From contig CAYINU010000027.1 in assembly GCA_964364855.1 (NCBI GenBank), positions 1 through 19,960 on the forward strand: DNA of 19,960 nt. The letters are read 5' to 3'. Positions 16,702-19,960 of the stretch are shown here, piece after piece. This DNA comes from CAYINU01 sp964364855 (lineage in GTDB: Bacteria; Margulisbacteria; Marinamargulisbacteria; CAYINU01). Position 1 is the stretch's first letter. The number at the start of each line of letters is the position of its first letter. The notes below the pieces were generated by a model. It ran no database searches. It saw nothing but the letters and a program-made list of their open reading frames with translations, and had not been told where the DNA came from. The translations under genes and the position numbers were made by a program.

Positions 16702-18102
16702 CTAATACCGATAGTAATCCGGCTTGTACGGACCTTCAGGTGCTACCCCAATGTAGGCGGCCTGATCGGGGGTGAGGGTCGTCAATTTGACACCCAGTTT
16801 GTCCAGATGAAGCCGGGCTACCTCCTCGTCCAGCTTTTTGGGAAGTGTATAAACGCCGATCTCATAACGCTGACCCCACAACTCCATTTGCGCCAATACT
16901 TGATTCGTAAATGAATTGCTCATGACAAAAGACGGATGACCGGTCGCGCATCCCAAATTCACCAAACGTCCCTCGGCGAGCAAAATGATTTCATGGCCAT
17001 CGGGAAACCGGAAAACATCAACCTGTGGTTTAACTGTCTCACGCTGAATGCCAGGATAGTGATATAAGGCCTCTACCTGGATTTCGTTATCAAAATGACC
17101 GATGTTACAAACGATAGCTTGGTTTTTCATCTTGGCCATGTGTTCGACGGTGATGACGTCCCGGTTTCCGGTTGTCGTGACATAAATATCACCCTGAGAA
17201 AGGCAGTCTTCTATGGGCTTGACATCATATCCTTGCATCGCCGCTTGCAATGCGCAGATCGGATCGATTTCCGTGACGACGACCCGAGCGCCGAAACCCC
17301 GCATGGCTTGCGCACACCCTTTTCCCACATCACCGTACCCACAAATCACAGCCACTTTTCCGGCAACCATAACGTCCGTGGCCCGCTTAATGCCATCCGC
17401 TAAGGATTCTCGGCATCCGTACAGGTTGTCAAACTTGGACTTGGTAACGGAGTCGTTCACATTGATCGCGGGGAAGAGCAACTCGCCTTTTTCCATCATT
17501 TGGTACAACCGATGAACACCCGTTGTGGTTTCTTCAGAAACACCACGCATGGACCGAACCACCCGATGCCAGAGCTGGCCGTCCTCACGCAATAACCGCG
17601 TGAGCAATTTATTCACAATTTGTAACTCAGCATTATCGGTGGGCTCATCCAGAATTTGGGGATTATTTTCAGCCTGATACCCACGGTGAATCAAGAGTGT
17701 GGCATCGCCGCCGTCATCGACGATCAGGTCTGGCCCAGAGCCATCCGGAAAGACCAACGCGCGTTCCGTGCACCACCAGTACTCTTCCAGGGTTTCGCCT
17801 TTCCAGGCAAAGACAGGAATACCGGCCTTGGCAATGGCAGCCGCGGCATGGTCTTGCGTTGAAAAAATATTACAAGACGCCCAGCGCACTGAAGCGCCCA
17901 GGGCAACTAAAGTTTCGATCAGAACAGCGGTTTGAACGGTCATATGCAGCGAGCCGGAGATTTTGGCGCCACTTAGCGGCTTGGTGCGCCCATATCGTTC
18001 ACGAAGGGCCATCAAACCAGGCATTTCGTGCTCCGCGAGGGTCATTTCCTTTCGACCAAAATCCGCCAACGAGAGATCTTTGACTTTAAAATCAGAAGAC
18101 AT
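16702..18102 (-). CDS. ahcY: Adenosylhomocysteinase (S-adenosylhomocysteine hydrolase)
   Basis: NAD-dependent cytoplasmic enzyme that splits S-adenosylhomocysteine into adenosine and homocysteine, removing the product of SAM-dependent methylation. The 466 residues carry SCNIFSTQDHAAAAI (76-90), the NDSVTKSKFDN stretch (216-226) with active-site Lys/Asp, the NAD loop GYGDVGKG (255-262), GHFDNEI and the C-terminal KPDYYRY that reaches a neighbouring subunit. The insert of about 40 residues near 145-200 is normal for many bacterial forms. The ATG at 18102 begins MSSDFKVKDLSLADFG, the usual N-terminus. An in-frame TTG at 18135 with GGGGTGG nearby would add 11 residues. A 20-codon leader reading frame overlaps the start. 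It is separated from the downstream operon by 75 bases without a clear terminator. Confidence 0.97.
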   Translation of the reverse strand: MSSDFKVKDLSLADFGRKEMTLAEHEMPGLMALRERYGRTKPLSGAKISGSLHMTVQTAVLIETLVALGASVRWASCNIFSTQDHAAAAIAKAGIPVFAWKGETLEEYWWCTERALVFPDGSGPDLIVDDGGDATLLIHRGYQAENNPQILDEPTDNAELQIVNKLLTRLLREDGQLWHRVVRSMRGVSEETTTGVHRLYQMMEKGELLFPAINVNDSVTKSKFDNLYGCRESLADGIKRATDVMVAGKVAVICGYGDVGKGCAQAMRGFGARVVVTEIDPICALQAAMQGYDVKPIEDCLSQGDIYVTTTGNRDVITVEHMAKMKNQAIVCNIGHFDNEIQVEALYHYPGIQRETVKPQVDVFRFPDGHEIILLAEGRLVNLGCATGHPSFVMSNSFTNQVLAQMELWGQRYEIGVYTLPKKLDEEVARLHLDKLGVKLTTLTPDQAAYIGVAPEGPYKPDYYRY

Positions 18103-18154
18103 AGTCTGTTCTTTGCTCGCGATCTTTGTGCTCAAAGCCCACCCCTTCGATCAA
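18092..18154 (-). CDS. Possible 20-aa leader peptide overlapping the ahcY start
   Basis: A perfect AGGAGG (18164-18159) lies 4 bases before a TTG that opens a 20-codon frame, MIEGVGFEHKDREQRTDYVF. Its TGA sits inside the first codons of ahcY, in a different frame (stop at 18094-18092). This is the best ribosome site in the gap and is 56 bases from the ahcY ATG, too far to serve it directly. It could load ribosomes that then re-initiate at ahcY. It could equally be an accident, as the peptide has no recognised feature. Confidence 0.35.
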   Translation of the reverse strand: MIEGVGFEHKDREQRTDYVF

Positions 18155-18158
18155 ATAT

Positions 18159-18164
18159 CCTCCT
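18159..18164 (-). promoter_or_regulatory. Strong AGGAGG ribosome-binding site upstream of ahcY
   Basis: A full match to the Shine-Dalgarno core. It is oddly placed: 4 bases from a TTG in another frame, 23 bases from the in-frame TTG at 18135 and 56 from the ahcY ATG at 18102. Its position is the main support for the leader peptide. Confidence 0.45.
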
Positions 18165-18199
18165 ATGGTAATCGAAGTTCAATGTTTCATCAAATGCGG

Positions 18200-19960
18200 T
18201 CAAAATAGGACTTGTGCTTTTACCAATACTCCCGAAATGTCGTAACTGTTGTTGTTACCGGGTATGCGGTCTCTGACCACCTTAATCACGCCCTCGCCTG
18301 ACAGGATGAGTTCGTCCGCGTACTGGAAATCCGTTAACGGGTAGTGCGCATTCACTGAGATAGACCCCTCTTGCACAGTATCGTTTCGCGCCACGATCAG
18401 AAACGGCAGGGTCCGATTAGCCGCCAGTTGCAGCTGGTCCTGCTGTAAGACATTCAGACCCTCTCCCCAGCTATCTGTTTGTGCATAGGAGATATCGACG
18501 GTATATTGGCTATTTTTGATTGGCGTATACCCCATCTTGACGACCGAGGCATAGCCTCGCCGGTATGCGCCCAAATCGGCCTGCAATGTCTTCCAAACAA
18601 AATCATAAGACAGTGTAAATCCGGCCCAAAAACTGAAGATGACACCCGCATTGTATTGGTTGTCGTCAATACGGTCGGGATCCCCCAAGGCTGGAATGAT
18701 AGTCTGAAAAATCGTGTTGCGCTCCGTGCCCGCCGTTAGGGCCAGCCACGACCCTATTTGCCATGTCGGCTGGACACCGTACTTGTAATTAGAGATCACC
18801 AAATGCTGGGTGAATAGGGTGCTCACATCGCTTTCAGACACATTGGTGGATGAGAAATATTGGTTCAAATGGTTGTATCCCCCAAAAGCCTTGAGTTGCA
18901 GATTAGGCAATAACGCCCAGGTCATGTCCACCCTATTTTCATTTTTAGCAAAAAACAAAGACCCGTTGGTTTCAGGACTAATTTGAGATTTGTCATAAAA
19001 CGCGTTTGTATTTCGATAAAGGCCTTCAAGAGAAATCGGCGCAAATGGCGTGGCAAAGGCCTTGAAGGTTTTGACGTACACCCGGTCATTGTCACGGCGG
19101 ACATCCGTCACCACCGATGCCGATGTATTTGATGATGCGATCTGTGTGGTTTGATTCACATTGCGTTGATCATCCAGCGTGATCACACTACGGAATGGCC
19201 CAAAGAAGGGCAGGGTGCCAGGATTAAGATCAAACTGATGAATGGACTTTAACATCGGCGTTGACTTGGTCACGATATTGGTTGTCGAAAACGCGTTGGT
19301 CGTGGCCACTTCTTCTCGAGTGCGGTTGGTGTAGTCCCAGGCATAGCTTATCCATGTCAAAACAGGGGGCTGGATACCCAACTGCCAGGACGCTTTGTTT
19401 CCCTGCTTTTCATTGTAGTTTGATGACGAGGTCGTTTGTGGCGCAATGTTGAATCCATTGGCAAATTCCACCTCATACGCGGCGGATTTGATGCGGATAT
19501 TGGAAATGGGCGTCCAGCTGGTAATCGAGTAACTGTTTTGTTGGCGAAAAAATTGTTTGGCCCCGTTATTTTCAGAAATTTGTGTAAAGGCATTGGTATA
19601 GCCCGCATTTGCGCCCTTGAATGGCCCACTGAGCGTGATCAAGAATGGCAACCCGCTAGCCACCATGCCATCCGCAACCAGAAACCGCCTGACTTGGAAA
19701 GTAGAGTCTGTCTGCCGCTTTCCGGTTTGGTTCACCAAGTAGCTGTCGCTTTGCTGGACTTGATAATTCCATCGTGTCGAAAACCACTTGGCAGGGTCAT
19801 AGTCCAATTGATTGGAGATATTTTGCAGGATTTCGTTATTCACCGTCGCTGTTACACCGACGGCTGTCGTGGGAAGTGCTGACACATACTGAACATCAAC
19901 TGCAAGCTGTGTTCGCAAGGCATCCGTAAAGCTAACAAATGTATTAAAGCCCACCTCATT
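18200..19960 (-). CDS. Large beta-barrel outer-membrane protein, C-terminal part
   Basis: The frame is still open at the window edge (codons AAT GAG GTG at 19960-19952), so the N-terminus lies outside and the GTG at 19954 is not a credible start. About 586 residues are visible. They form many alternating aromatic/polar strands with Asn/Thr/Ser-rich turns (such as TTNAFSTTNIVTK and SNTSASVVTD). The end, ...SGVLVKAQVLF, carries the terminal phenylalanine typical of outer-membrane barrels recognised by the BAM complex. No family is recognised; a porin-like or surface-export barrel is possible. It stops 98 bases before the ahcY ATG. Membership of the outer membrane is well supported by pattern, function is not. 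Confidence 0.75.
   Translation of the reverse strand, partial: NEVGFNTFVSFTDALRTQLAVDVQYVSALPTTAVGVTATVNNEILQNISNQLDYDPAKWFSTRWNYQVQQSDSYLVNQTGKRQTDSTFQVRRFLVADGMVASGLPFLITLSGPFKGANAGYTNAFTQISENNGAKQFFRQQNSYSITSWTPISNIRIKSAAYEVEFANGFNIAPQTTSSSNYNEKQGNKASWQLGIQPPVLTWISYAWDYTNRTREEVATTNAFSTTNIVTKSTPMLKSIHQFDLNPGTLPFFGPFRSVITLDDQRNVNQTTQIASSNTSASVVTDVRRDNDRVYVKTFKAFATPFAPISLEGLYRNTNAFYDKSQISPETNGSLFFAKNENRVDMTWALLPNLQLKAFGGYNHLNQYFSSTNVSESDVSTLFTQHLVISNYKYGVQPTWQIGSWLALTAGTERNTIFQTIIPALGDPDRIDDNQYNAGVIFSFWAGFTLSYDFVWKTLQADLGAYRRGYASVVKMGYTPIKNSQYTVDISYAQTDSWGEGLNVLQQDQLQLAANRTLPFLIVARNDTVQEGSISVNAHYPLTDFQYADELILSGEGVIKVVRDRIPGNNNSYDISGVLVKAQVLF

Noticed and set aside
18160..18188. Sigma70-like TTGATG-17-TACCAT in front of ahcY
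   Set aside because: Both boxes match only 4 of 6, and the implied transcript start would fall just after the AGGAGG, removing it from the message.
18103..18199. SAH riboswitch upstream of ahcY
   Set aside because: The gap is short and I could not find the conserved riboswitch core; a covariance-model search would be needed to overturn this.

Overview
This window looks like chromosomal DNA of a Gram-negative (diderm) bacterium of roughly balanced GC. The evidence for two membranes is lpxB (lipid A synthesis), an Omp85-family/TamB pair, a PorV-like outer-membrane protein, a LolA-like periplasmic protein and a large C-terminal beta-barrel fragment. I cannot place it at phylum level. The phosphofructokinase resembles, from memory, the cyanobacterial type, and the regulator/aminotransferase pair resembles Bacillus alaR-alaT. 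This mixture is common in uncultivated diderm lineages, but that placement is only a guess. No tRNA, rRNA, CRISPR array, insertion sequence or integration scar was seen, and coding density is very high with no gene-free stretch above 300 bases.

Layout. Positions 1-897 (minus strand) hold the N-terminal part of a class A penicillin-binding protein. Divergent from it, 1025-2273 (plus) carries an unrecognised 206-aa protein and an overlapping lipoate-ligase/octanoyltransferase-like protein. This pair runs tail to tail into pfkA, whose stop codon overlaps it by 28 bases. lpxB and pfkA (2246-4512, minus) are a tight pair. A LolA-like secreted protein (4571-5260, plus) is divergent from lpxB and convergent, with a 6-base overlap, with the PorV-like gene.

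From 5255 to 19960 everything is on the minus strand. In transcription order these are: a truncated beta-barrel protein, ahcY, an unknown 158-aa protein, an Lrp/AsnC regulator, a class I aminotransferase, cvpA, thrC, tamB, a TamA/BamA-like Omp85 protein, and the PorV-like protein. The unknown-lrp-aminotransferase-cvpA block is nearly gapless (0, -4 and 2 bases) and is probably one operon. tamB and the Omp85 gene overlap by 11 bases.

Two themes emerge. One is envelope construction: peptidoglycan, lipid A, outer-membrane protein insertion and phospholipid transport, and lipoprotein handling. The other is amino-acid and one-carbon metabolism: transamination under Lrp control, threonine synthesis and the S-adenosylhomocysteine cycle. 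Most genes are recognisable housekeeping functions. The points worth a second look are the Asp-to-Asn change in the PFK nucleotide loop, the altered N-terminal motif of LpxB, a possible leader peptide overlapping the ahcY start, two unrecognised proteins, and the tamB-omp85-porV order. I found no convincing evidence of a wholly new system.
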